From positions 372,001-436,000 of the forward strand of contig NZ_BMXR01000001.1 of the NCBI RefSeq assembly GCF_014651855.1: a stretch of 64,000 nucleotides of DNA, in the 5' to 3' direction. A model generated the notes under the pieces. That model made no database searches and was not told the origin of the DNA. It saw only the letters and a list, made by a program, of their open reading frames with translations. The stretch is from Saccharospirillum salsuginis. Lineage in GTDB: Bacteria; Pseudomonadota; Gammaproteobacteria; Pseudomonadales; Natronospirillaceae. Both the position numbers and the translations under genes were made by a program. Every line of letters begins with the position of its first letter. The stretch's first letter is position 1. Positions 43,449 through 51,320 of this stretch are shown here, one piece after another.

Positions 43449-43889
43449 ATGCTGTGGACCGTTTATTTGTCCGGTGAAATTCACACCGACTGGCGCGAAC
43501 AGATTCAAAGCGCCGCCGAGGAAGCCAATCTGCCAGTGGAGTTCGTCTCGCCGGTCACCCACCACGAATCCAGCGACGCTGCGGGCGATGTACTGGGCAA
43601 GCCGGAGAACAATTTCTGGCGCGACCATCAGTCCGCCAAGGTGAATGCCATTCGGATCCAGACCTACATTGAGCAGTGCGACATCGCCGTCATCCGCTTC
43701 GGCGACAAGTACAAGCAGTGGAACGCGGCCTTCGACGCCGGTTATTGCGCCGCCCTGGGCACGCCCTACATCACCCTGCACGACGAGGACATTGTTCACC
43801 CGTTGAAAGAAGTGGACGCGGCGGCCATGGCCTGGGCGCAAACACCGGCCCAGGTGGTGGAGGTGTTGAAATATGTGACGACCGCTTAA
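43449..43889 (+). CDS. ytoQ: YtoQ-family protein
   Basis: The 146-residue protein (ATG 43449) contains WTVYLSGEIHTDWRE, PVTHHESSDAAGDVLG and DIAVIRFGDKYKQWNAAFDA, all features of the YtoQ family, which has a nucleoside 2-deoxyribosyltransferase-like fold. No enzyme activity is established. The gene has no operon neighbour; the cupin gene is divergent. Confidence 0.9.
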   Translation: MLWTVYLSGEIHTDWREQIQSAAEEANLPVEFVSPVTHHESSDAAGDVLGKPENNFWRDHQSAKVNAIRIQTYIEQCDIAVIRFGDKYKQWNAAFDAGYCAALGTPYITLHDEDIVHPLKEVDAAAMAWAQTPAQVVEVLKYVTTA

Positions 43890-44001
43890 CGGAGCAATTG
43901 AATACGCGGTGTTCCCCCGCCTTCTTCCTGTCTCTGGCAATGCGTTTCGGTTGAGGCGGCTCTGGACGCGATAACCGAAACGCTATCCCGCCCTTGGTGT
44001 C

Positions 44002-44469
44002 TCAACTGATCTGGTCTTTGGCATTCAGGTCAGCCATTACTGCGTCCAACTGGCGAACGCTTTCCAGTGTTTCGCTAAGCCGGATGGATGGATCGGTGCT
44101 GACAATGGCCTGATCCAGCTCCGAAAACAGGCGTCGTGCGCTGAGCGTTACCCGGCGTCCTTTTTCCGTCAGGCTCAGACTCTTTCGTTTGCCGATACCG
44201 ACCTCCTGTTCAACATAACCGGCCTGTTTCATGTCTTTGACCGTTTTGGCAATGCGTTGCCGGGACACGCCCAGTTCCCGCGCGAGCACGGAGGCGATGG
44301 CATCCGAGCAATCGAGCTTGCTGAGAAAGATCAGCGCAGACGGAGTAATCATTTCAAACCCCTGGTCGGACAGCTGGTGACACAGACGAGCCATGATCCG
44401 CTCGGTCAGTGCCGCGGTTTCACGGGCCAGGGGGAGCGACAGGCTTTCACTTGTAAACTTGGTTGACAT
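44002..44469 (-). CDS. MarR-family transcriptional regulator
   Basis: The 155-residue protein has the MarR winged-helix core (about residues 40-120: ALIFLSKLDCSDAIASVLAR, ELGVSRQRIAKTVKDMKQAG, VEQEVGIGKRKSLSLTEKGR). It is divergent from a quinone-oxidoreductase-like gene. A perfect 13-bp inverted repeat covers its own start codon and lies between the two genes, so it probably represses both itself and the oxidoreductase. Ligand unknown. Confidence 0.9.
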   Translation of the reverse strand: MSTKFTSESLSLPLARETAALTERIMARLCHQLSDQGFEMITPSALIFLSKLDCSDAIASVLARELGVSRQRIAKTVKDMKQAGYVEQEVGIGKRKSLSLTEKGRRVTLSARRLFSELDQAIVSTDPSIRLSETLESVRQLDAVMADLNAKDQIS

Positions 44470-44501
44470 AAAAGAGATTAACCGGAACTATGTCAACCAA
44501 G
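44458..44501. promoter_or_regulatory. Probable MarR operator
   Basis: CTTGGTTGACATA (44458-44470) is the exact reverse complement of TATGTCAACCAAG (44489-44501), with an 18-base gap. The left arm covers the start codon of the MarR gene, and the right arm ends 7 bases before the oxidoreductase start. A second palindrome, GTGTACAC (44501-44508), touches the start. Both arms could each be a half-site dimer target. Confidence 0.8.
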
Positions 44502-44508
44502 TGTACAC

Positions 44509-45519
44509 ATGGAGCCTGAAATGGTCACTGGAAATGAATTACGCATGCAGGGAATTGAATTACAGGGATATGGCGGACCGGAACGCCTGGTCTGGAAAGA
44601 CGATCTTCCCAGGCCCGAGCCGGATGTAGGGCAGGTTCGGGTCAGGGTAATGGCAAGTGCTTTAAACCCGCTGGATCAGGCCACTCGGGAAGGACAATTG
44701 AAAGCGATGTCCATTCGGCGCCAACCACTGGTTCCTGGCAATGATGCCGCCGGTGTGATTGATCGGGTCGGTCCCGGGGTTGAAGGCTGGTCCGAGGGAG
44801 AAGAGGTATTCGGTTTTTTCGACGCCGCTTCCCGGCCCGCATGGCATGGCTTTACGGCCTGCGGCACCTGGGCCGAGTATGCGGTGACCCGGGCCGACAC
44901 TCTGGTTCGAAAACCGAGTATTTTGTCGTTCGAGCAGGCGGCTGCCTTGCCGGTCGCCGGATTGACCGCCTGGCAGGGGGTGTCCAAGGCCCGTTTAAGC
45001 CGGGGTATGTCGATGCTCATCAATGGTGCGAGTGGCGGGGTCGGCAGCCTGGCTGTTCAGATGGCTGTGCACCAGGGCATCAGAGTGACAGCGACGGCCA
45101 GTCGAAAACATCATGGCCACTTGAAGCACTTAGGCGCGGACAACGTAATAGACTATGCCGAGATACCGGTTCGGCACTGGCCGACCGAATTCGATGCCGT
45201 ATTTGACGTCGCCAACCGTCTGACTTGGCCTGAAAAGCGGACCTTGGTGCGCACAGGTGGTCGCGTGATCGATAACCTGGTGTCAGTGCGCGGCGTGTGC
45301 CATCGGTTTACCGGAGGCCGAACCCTGTCCGGTGTCCGTCACGACTACACCTTTGTGCGACCCGAGGCGGATGAACTGGCCCGACTCACGACCCGTGTCG
45401 AACAGGGTGACCTTGAGCCTGTGGTTGATCGGATATTCCCCTGGCAACTGGTGCAGCAGGCCTGTCACTATCAGGAGCAGTCCAGCCCGTTCGGCAAGGT
45501 TGTTCTGACGCATTGTTGA
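44509..45519 (+). CDS. Zinc-type alcohol dehydrogenase-like / quinone oxidoreductase family protein
   Basis: The 336-residue protein is of the medium-chain dehydrogenase/reductase superfamily, quinone-reductase type without zinc ligands: VMASALNPLDQATREGQ, PGNDAAGVIDRVGPGVEGW, LPVAGLTAWQGVSKARLSRG, MLINGASGGVGSLAVQMAV (NADPH Rossmann motif). It probably reduces quinones or enones with NADPH. It is divergent from the MarR gene. The first ATG (44509) comes right after a palindrome; later ATGs (44521, 44533) are alternatives. Confidence 0.9.
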   Translation: MEPEMVTGNELRMQGIELQGYGGPERLVWKDDLPRPEPDVGQVRVRVMASALNPLDQATREGQLKAMSIRRQPLVPGNDAAGVIDRVGPGVEGWSEGEEVFGFFDAASRPAWHGFTACGTWAEYAVTRADTLVRKPSILSFEQAAALPVAGLTAWQGVSKARLSRGMSMLINGASGGVGSLAVQMAVHQGIRVTATASRKHHGHLKHLGADNVIDYAEIPVRHWPTEFDAVFDVANRLTWPEKRTLVRTGGRVIDNLVSVRGVCHRFTGGRTLSGVRHDYTFVRPEADELARLTTRVEQGDLEPVVDRIFPWQLVQQACHYQEQSSPFGKVVLTHC

Positions 45520-45545
45520 AGTCGGTAAGGGCGGCCGCCGGTCGC

Positions 45546-46136
45546 TTACGCCTTTATCAGCCCCAGTTCGTGGCGCCGTCCGGCTTCCCATTCCTGTCGT
45601 TCGAGCAAGGCATTTATCCAATGCTCAGCGGACCGGGGTGAACAGGCAAACAGGCCATCTTCATCCCCCAGGATCACATCGCCTGAAGATACCGTCACAC
45701 CGGCCAGAACGATCGGTTCGTCCAGACTGCCCTCCCCGCCCAATGCCCGAGTCGTAATCGGGCTGATGCCCGATGCGAATGCCGGGAACGACAGGTCATT
45801 CACCGCCTGGATATCCGTCACGCAGCCGTTGGTCACGATGCCGGCCAAGCCTTTATTCAATGCCGCCAGGGTACGCAGTTCACCCCAACACGCGCGGTGG
45901 GTTTCATCCCCCATATCGATGACAAGCACGTCGCCCGGTTGCGACTGGATCAGTGCCTGTCGAATGGGCGTGCCGTCGCCCGGCGGAAGTCGGACCGTAC
46001 GCGCGCGACCGAGCAGTCGCTGTGTTCGGGTTTGGGCGGTGATGCCGGCGAGGTAGCCGTCATCGGTCAGGTGGCCGAGGGTTGAGGTGGCGATGGATTC
46101 GTAGGATGCGATAAGGGAGTCGGTGTTGGTGGGCAT
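45546..46136 (-). CDS. RraA-family protein
   Basis: The protein (196 residues from ATG 46136, PTNTDSLIASYE) has the RraA fold: TSTLGHLTDDGYLAGI, GDGTPIRQALIQSQPGDVLVIDMG and GIVTNGCVTDIQAV with a conserved R and D for metal and substrate. Members include 4-hydroxy-4-methyl-2-oxoglutarate aldolases and the RNase E inhibitor RraA. VIDMGDETHRACWGELRTL and GIVTNGCVTD correspond to the aldolase/regulator motifs, so either role is possible. The gene is alone and convergent with the oxidoreductase. Confidence 0.85.
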   Translation of the reverse strand: MPTNTDSLIASYESIATSTLGHLTDDGYLAGITAQTRTQRLLGRARTVRLPPGDGTPIRQALIQSQPGDVLVIDMGDETHRACWGELRTLAALNKGLAGIVTNGCVTDIQAVNDLSFPAFASGISPITTRALGGEGSLDEPIVLAGVTVSSGDVILGDEDGLFACSPRSAEHWINALLERQEWEAGRRHELGLIKA

Positions 46137-46174
46137 TAAGAGGCACGCCATTTATTCGAATTATGGAAACAGCC

Positions 46175-46302
46175 GTAGGGTGGGCACCGCCCACCATGGA
46201 AGGATAATCACCCACGAAACCATCCATCGAAACCGGTCGCCGGTGCCGGTGGAATCGCTTGGTGGTTACATTCCGTCCGATGGAGGGCAATGCCCACCCT
46301 AC
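46175..46302. repeat. Inverted pair of GTAGGGTGGGCACCGCCCACC repeats, second copy
   Basis: A + unit at 46175-46196 and a reversed, slightly altered unit (GGGCAATGCCCACCCTAC) at 46281-46302, like the pair at 36663-36772. The pair ends just before the stop codon of the binding-protein gene. Confidence 0.85.
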
Positions 46303-46305
46303 GGA

Positions 46306-47253
46306 TCAGCCCTGGATATCGAAGTGGGTATAGAGCTGGTCCATCATGTTGTTGGCGCCGATGATGCCGCCGGACATGAGCCAGGCCACCAGGTCGACGT
46401 CGTAGATGCGTTCGTTCTTGGCGGCGTCGAGGTTCTGCCACAGCGGATGGCTGGACCAGGCTTCGAAATTCTCGTGCACGGAGCCGTCCTGGGACTGGAA
46501 GATGATGAACATGACATCGGCGTTCATGCTCGGGATGGTTTCCTTGCTGTTCAGTTTCACGCCCCAGGTGCGTTGCGAGGACAGGTTCGGGAACTCGAAT
46601 CCGAGATCGTGCAGTACGGTGCCGGCGAAGCTCTCTTCCAGATACACCCGCAGGTGGTCGTTGCGGATGTTGGTCACGGCCACGCTGACCGGCCAGTTGT
46701 CACCCATGCTTGCTTTCAACTCGTTTTGCAGTGTGGCGACGCGTTGATCCCAGTCGTTCAGCAGTTGATCGGCTTCGGCCTGTTTGTTGAGCGCTTCGCC
46801 CATCAATTTCACCGTGCCTTTGAAGTCGAAGACGGTTGCTTCGGCCACGGTCGGCGCGATCTGCGACAGTTGGGAATACACTTCCTGGTGCCGGGCCTTG
46901 TTGGCGATGATCAGGTCCGGGTTCAGCTTGGCGATCTCCTCCAGGTTCGGCTGGGTCTCCAGACCGACATGCGGCACATCGGCCAGGTCGTCCCGCAGAT
47001 AGTGATACATGGGTTTCTGAACCCAGGAATCGACCACGCCGACCGGCATGACGCCCAGTGCGACGGCGGTGTCGTTGGCGCCCTGGTACAGGGTGACAAT
47101 GCGCTGCGGTGTCCCCTGAATTTCGGTGACACCGAGGGCGTGCTCGATGCGACGGACATCGTCGGCCGCCTGGACCGGCGCGAGAACGGATAGACACATC
47201 AGACAGGCGGTGATCAGAGTCAGCCAGAGTGAACGGTTCGAGTTTGCTTGCAT
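46306..47253 (-). CDS. FecB/CbrA-like siderophore periplasmic binding protein
   Basis: The 315-residue protein (ATG 47253; the longer frame to 47511 is judged too long because the signal peptide ATG is here) has a signal peptide ending VQAAD and the two-lobe binding protein fold of the FecB/FhuD group: RIVTLYQGANDTAVALGVMP, NPDLIIANKARHQEVYSQLS and the C-terminal AWLMSGGIIGANNM. It should deliver iron-siderophore to an inner-membrane ABC carrier. No permease, ATPase or TonB receptor gene is beside it. A Fur-box-like site lies just before the start. By position it corresponds to CbrA of achromobactin loci, but a specific ligand cannot be read. Confidence 0.85.
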   Translation of the reverse strand: MQANSNRSLWLTLITACLMCLSVLAPVQAADDVRRIEHALGVTEIQGTPQRIVTLYQGANDTAVALGVMPVGVVDSWVQKPMYHYLRDDLADVPHVGLETQPNLEEIAKLNPDLIIANKARHQEVYSQLSQIAPTVAEATVFDFKGTVKLMGEALNKQAEADQLLNDWDQRVATLQNELKASMGDNWPVSVAVTNIRNDHLRVYLEESFAGTVLHDLGFEFPNLSSQRTWGVKLNSKETIPSMNADVMFIIFQSQDGSVHENFEAWSSHPLWQNLDAAKNERIYDVDLVAWLMSGGIIGANNMMDQLYTHFDIQG

Positions 47254-47285
47254 CGGTTTTTCCTTTGCGTTGCTTGAAATTACGC

Positions 47286-47310
47286 GAACAATAATGATTT
47301 TCATTTTATT
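47286..47310. promoter_or_regulatory. Fur-box-like site between binding protein and NIS synthetase
   Basis: ATAATGATTTTCATT (47291-47305) and its flanks AACA...TTATTTATC match the AT-rich Fur consensus GATAATGATAATCATTATC well in the reverse reading. It lies 35 bases before the binding-protein start codon, so iron should repress that gene. Confidence 0.75.
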
Positions 47311-47330
47311 TATCAAATGCATATGCCCAA

Positions 47331-49244
47331 TCAGGCCAGAGTTTCCCGGGCCGATGTCGCATTCAGTAGCTTCGTTTCCGGTGAACCACCCAGTCGCTTG
47401 AGCGGGTTCGCCACCCCACCCTTGCCGAAGGGCATGCTGCCGGGCCCGCCGGCCCGCTCCAGCATGGGCCGGATCAGTAGTTTCAGCGGCCAGCGGTCGG
47501 CCTCGAAACATTCGCGCCGCAACAGTGCCCGGGCCCGCTCATCGAACGGGACCTGATCGATGGTTCGCTCCAGGCTGTCGCGCAGAACGCGCCACAACCG
47601 GCTCTCGTCCAGGTCGTAGCGGGTGGCCAGGGCGTCCAGAATGGCGCGCAGGTTTACCTGAATACCGAGTGTCAGCAGGTAGAACAGCAAATCTTCGGGC
47701 CGGTCGTGATAGAGGGTATTGGCTACACCTTTTTTCAAGCGGAACACCGGGTCTTCCAATCCGGCCTGTTCAAGCCAGGGCACATAGAGCCGCAGGGAGT
47801 CGTGGTCGCGCAGCAACAAGCCGTCCACCCGGCCATCGCGCCACACCAGCACGGCATTCTGACCGTGAATTTCCGGCAAAATGCCAAGCCGGAACAGGCG
47901 CAGGTTCCACTCCAGAAATCCGTCGCACACTTCCCTGAACAGGGTCAGCACCGAGGCTTCGTCGGCCGGCAAGCGCCGATGGGCCAGCCAGTCGTCGAAG
48001 AAATGGGCCCGGGTATCGGGCAAGGTGGTCCCAAGGGCGGACATCGGGATCAGCCGCCGGTCCGGGTCGTGTAACAGTTCGGACGGGTAGCGGCGGACCA
48101 TGGCGGACAAATGCCGGGGATAGTCGTCGAACAGACTGGCCTCGGGCGGCATATAGGCCCACCAACGGGTCTCGTCGCAGAGGAATATCCGCTCGTGCAA
48201 TTCCGGGTCTTTCGGCAACGCCCGGCGCAGCAGATTTTCGGCGATGACGCCGTTCATCATTTTCACCGCCGGCAGATACCGAGAGGAGCCGAGCGAATTC
48301 ACACTCATCGGCAGCTTCAGGTAGTTCGGGCTGTCGTCCAGCGGCGCCAGCGAACGCACCGACGAGGTGGACTTCATCGCAGGCCCCTGGAGTTCGAGCC
48401 GAATCCAATGCCCTTCGATGCCATCCCGTTGCAGGGCCTCGGGAAAGCCGTGTTCCAGTTGCCAGGTCAGGACGGGAATGGCGATGTGGTTGTTCAGCCC
48501 GCGCTGCGTCATTTCATCACGTAATTGATGGTGTTGCGCGACATCGAGGATGTAATCGGCCGGCTCGTCACGGTCGATCACGCCCTTGCCCACCACCATG
48601 CGGTCACGCGGAAAGGCGACCCATTGCAGGGCGATGGGCTGGTCGAATTCGGCGACGTAGTGGTGATAGTCGTCCCGATTCAGACCCAGCTTGGCTTTCG
48701 CCACCGGATGATAGGGTCGGTCGCGCAGGGCGCCCCATTGCTCCATCACCTGAAAGAAGCGGGCTGGCGGGACATCCAGTAAGGCGTGCGTGCGAATGGC
48801 GTGTCGATACGACCAGGCGGTCTGTTCCAGAGTGACCGCCAGCGCATCGATCAACAGCTTAGCCCCTTTTGGACTGCCGGGCATACGCGTACCCAGGGCT
48901 TCGGTCACCAGGCGCAACAGATCGACCGGATCCAATCGCTTGATCCGGTCGCGCCGGGTGATGGCATAGACCGGCGCACCCGGAATGCTCAGCAACGGTT
49001 GGGCGATGCCGGGGCGAGCCGGTATCAACACAGTTCGAATCTCCGGGTGCCGGGGTTGCCAGCGCCAGACCTGATTCGGTTTCGCGAAGTCGTCCCCGGC
49101 GTGTGCGTCCTGGGCGTGCAGCCGACTCCATCGTTCAGCCGGTTCAAGGCCGGTGGTTTCATCGGCGAAGAACGCTTCCGCCCACAGACAATCCACCAGA
49201 TCCTGCATGACCTGCACCCGGGCCTGTTGTTCGAATCGGTTCAT
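47331..49244 (-). CDS. NIS siderophore synthetase (IucA/IucC family, AcsA-like)
   Basis: The 637-residue protein has the adenylating fold of aerobactin-type synthetases, joining a carboxylic acid with an amine via acyl adenylate. Recognisable parts are SVNSLGSSRYLPAVKMMNG (the S/T-R ATP site), ETRWWAYMPPEA, and LPEIHGQNAVLVWRDGR (the E.H.QN site), with FhuF-like C-terminal iron-handling region. Its ATG overlaps the stop of the neighbour upstream (ATGA), so the genes are coupled. In achromobactin loci the last synthetase gene is acsA, and the order here agrees. Precise substrates not shown. Confidence 0.88.
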   Translation of the reverse strand: MNRFEQQARVQVMQDLVDCLWAEAFFADETTGLEPAERWSRLHAQDAHAGDDFAKPNQVWRWQPRHPEIRTVLIPARPGIAQPLLSIPGAPVYAITRRDRIKRLDPVDLLRLVTEALGTRMPGSPKGAKLLIDALAVTLEQTAWSYRHAIRTHALLDVPPARFFQVMEQWGALRDRPYHPVAKAKLGLNRDDYHHYVAEFDQPIALQWVAFPRDRMVVGKGVIDRDEPADYILDVAQHHQLRDEMTQRGLNNHIAIPVLTWQLEHGFPEALQRDGIEGHWIRLELQGPAMKSTSSVRSLAPLDDSPNYLKLPMSVNSLGSSRYLPAVKMMNGVIAENLLRRALPKDPELHERIFLCDETRWWAYMPPEASLFDDYPRHLSAMVRRYPSELLHDPDRRLIPMSALGTTLPDTRAHFFDDWLAHRRLPADEASVLTLFREVCDGFLEWNLRLFRLGILPEIHGQNAVLVWRDGRVDGLLLRDHDSLRLYVPWLEQAGLEDPVFRLKKGVANTLYHDRPEDLLFYLLTLGIQVNLRAILDALATRYDLDESRLWRVLRDSLERTIDQVPFDERARALLRRECFEADRWPLKLLIRPMLERAGGPGSMPFGKGGVANPLKRLGGSPETKLLNATSARETLA

Positions 49245-51103
49245 TGGGCGATCTCCTTTTTAAACGCGGCCAATGGATTGGTCACGGTTTTGATGCGCGG
49301 TTCGTCGTCGCCCAACAGGCGCCGCTTGGTCAGTTCCTCGATCTCGAACGTGGGCGTAAACACATCGAAGCGGCGGAAGCGTTCCTCGTGTTCTGGGTGC
49401 GCCTGCTGATAGTCGTGAATCACCTCGGCCACATCGCGCCAGAAGTCGCCTTCCGCAACGTCGTAACGTTCGTTCAGAAAGAGGCACAGGTCCGACAGGG
49501 CGATGAAAAAGAAAGCGTCCAGCGAGTAGTCGCGCACCTCATCCAGATCATCGGTCAGGATGTAGGAATTGGGATTGATGCGCGCATGGGTCGGCGGTAC
49601 CGAAAAGAGTTCCGGTGCCCGCTCCGGGTGTGTTAAATGCGACTGCGAATAACGCACACCGTCGTGAAAATCCTTCAGGGCGATACGGGTCGGCCAGCCG
49701 TTTTCATGCAACAGGACGATGTTTTGCCCGTGCGATTCCAGGCCGATGCCGTGACCATACAGCAGGTGGATGATCGGTCCGACGGCGACCTTCAGCACCT
49801 GGCGGGTCCAGTTGTTCACGCCGTAATGCTGGATCCAGTCGTCAATCAGGGGTTCGTCGTTGCCCTGCACATGGCTCAGGCCATTGAAGGGCACGGCTTG
49901 TTCACCGGGACGCGCATACTTGTGCAGACTTTCACGCCAGACTACACCGAGGTGGCCGTAGGCGGGCAGGCGACGTGCCTGCGGCAAAGCTTCGTAATCG
50001 CAGGTCAGCCCCAGCACTTCGCCGAGAATGACGAAATCCATATCGCGCGCGATCGGGTCGTTTTCGATCAACCCCTGCAACCAGTCTGTAATCACCGGGC
50101 CATTCAGACAGGTGTGGGCGGCCATAATGCGGCTTGTCGACGTGTTGGTGATGCCGAGCGACACTTTCGCGTACGGCTTTTTCGGATGGCGGGCATTGGC
50201 CAGGGTCCGGATCGATTGCTGAGCGCGATAGTCGTCCCGGCTTTCGCCCAGCCAGATCAGATCCCCGTCGGCCAGTTCGGGGTAAAAGGCCAACGCGACC
50301 TTCTCCCGCCATTGCCAGGGATGCACCGGCAACCACCAATAGTCCTCCGGTGATCTGCCCAATTCGGTAAGGGTGGCCTCGAAACGACGGCAATCGGCAT
50401 CGCCCAGGATGTAGCGCACATAGGCTTCGTAATCGACCCGCGCGGACGCGTTCATCCGCGCCTTGTCCTTGTGCAGCGCGACCCACTGCAACCGCACGGG
50501 TTGCCGGAACTCGGGACCGAAAGCCCGGTTGTCGGCCAACGTGAACCCTAGGCGGGATTTGTAGCAGGGGTGATAGGAATGCGCGTCCATCAGATGCCCT
50601 TCCAGGGCATCGTACTGACGTTGTTCATCGCTCAACCGACCGGCTTCGGCGGTCACCTGCGCCTGAATATCCTTCAGCAGGGTATGTTCGAGTTCGTTCA
50701 GAAACCCGTCGAGACGGGTCGTGTCCGGCAGACGGGTCAGAACCTCGCCGGCGAACAACGGCAGTGTCGCTTCGGTCGGTTCCTCGCCGGGCAGGATGCG
50801 CATCACCGGCTGGCGGCTCAGTCGCAACAGGCCATAGCTGTCCTTGAAGCAACCTTCGGCCAAGTAACGCACCGGCCGACCGTCGTCGGTCGTGCCTAAC
50901 AACGCCACCAGACTAGGGTCGCTCTGCCGGGTCTGGTCTTCGAACGGCAGCACCTGTTCAAAGACCAGCGCTTCGATCAGTTGCCGCAGCAATCGCTGCT
51001 CCACGCGATGAAAACGAGGTGATTGCAGAGTCGCAATCCAGTCAGTTTGATTTCCCTGAGAACGACTCAGGGATCGGGTGTCCTTGCGATCCAATACAGT
51101 CAT
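49241..51103 (-). CDS. NIS siderophore synthetase (IucA/IucC family, AcsC-like)
   Basis: A 620-residue protein of the same family. Signatures are VHPWQWREKVALAFYP, KVSLGITNTSTSRIMAAHT and GIGLESHGQNIVLLHE. It follows the MFS gene, separated by a gap that holds a structured repeat, and is coupled to the next synthetase by a 4-base overlap. The order resembles acsC in achromobactin loci, where the enzyme adds diaminobutyrate-like amines to citrate arms. Substrate not proven here. Confidence 0.88.
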   Translation of the reverse strand: MTVLDRKDTRSLSRSQGNQTDWIATLQSPRFHRVEQRLLRQLIEALVFEQVLPFEDQTRQSDPSLVALLGTTDDGRPVRYLAEGCFKDSYGLLRLSRQPVMRILPGEEPTEATLPLFAGEVLTRLPDTTRLDGFLNELEHTLLKDIQAQVTAEAGRLSDEQRQYDALEGHLMDAHSYHPCYKSRLGFTLADNRAFGPEFRQPVRLQWVALHKDKARMNASARVDYEAYVRYILGDADCRRFEATLTELGRSPEDYWWLPVHPWQWREKVALAFYPELADGDLIWLGESRDDYRAQQSIRTLANARHPKKPYAKVSLGITNTSTSRIMAAHTCLNGPVITDWLQGLIENDPIARDMDFVILGEVLGLTCDYEALPQARRLPAYGHLGVVWRESLHKYARPGEQAVPFNGLSHVQGNDEPLIDDWIQHYGVNNWTRQVLKVAVGPIIHLLYGHGIGLESHGQNIVLLHENGWPTRIALKDFHDGVRYSQSHLTHPERAPELFSVPPTHARINPNSYILTDDLDEVRDYSLDAFFFIALSDLCLFLNERYDVAEGDFWRDVAEVIHDYQQAHPEHEERFRRFDVFTPTFEIEELTKRRLLGDDEPRIKTVTNPLAAFKKEIAQ

Positions 51104-51164
51104 AACATTACCTTTGTGAAATAAATAAGTACGCCGGCTTCGGAGTTAACATTTTTGGTGCCCG

Positions 51165-51287
51165 AACCCGCACCGGCTACCGGGTATACCCATCCAGGGT
51201 CGCCGTGAATACATCCATGTAGGCTTGACGACAGCATCCATGCTGTCCACATCCCCGGATGGGTATACCCGGCATCCGGCGCTAGCC
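51165..51287. repeat. Structured three-stem intergenic repeat, copy 2
   Basis: 123 bases. Outer arms CCGGGTATACCCATCC (about 51179-51194) and GGATGGGTATACCCGG (about 51257-51272) are perfect over 16 bases; the small stem is TACA/TGTA around TCCA and the inner stem GACAGCA/TGCTGTC around TCCA. Loop and link bases agree with the 42061 copy but the stem bases differ on both sides together. It lies between the exporter and AcsC-like genes within the siderophore operon. Confidence 0.85.
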
Positions 51288-51320
51288 CACGTGGAAACTC
51301 CGAAACTTGTACTACTGGTT

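Noticed and set aside
46123..47193. 356-codon + strand open frame across the binding protein gene
   Set aside because: Shadow of the binding protein; the reverse strand has the signal peptide and family motifs.
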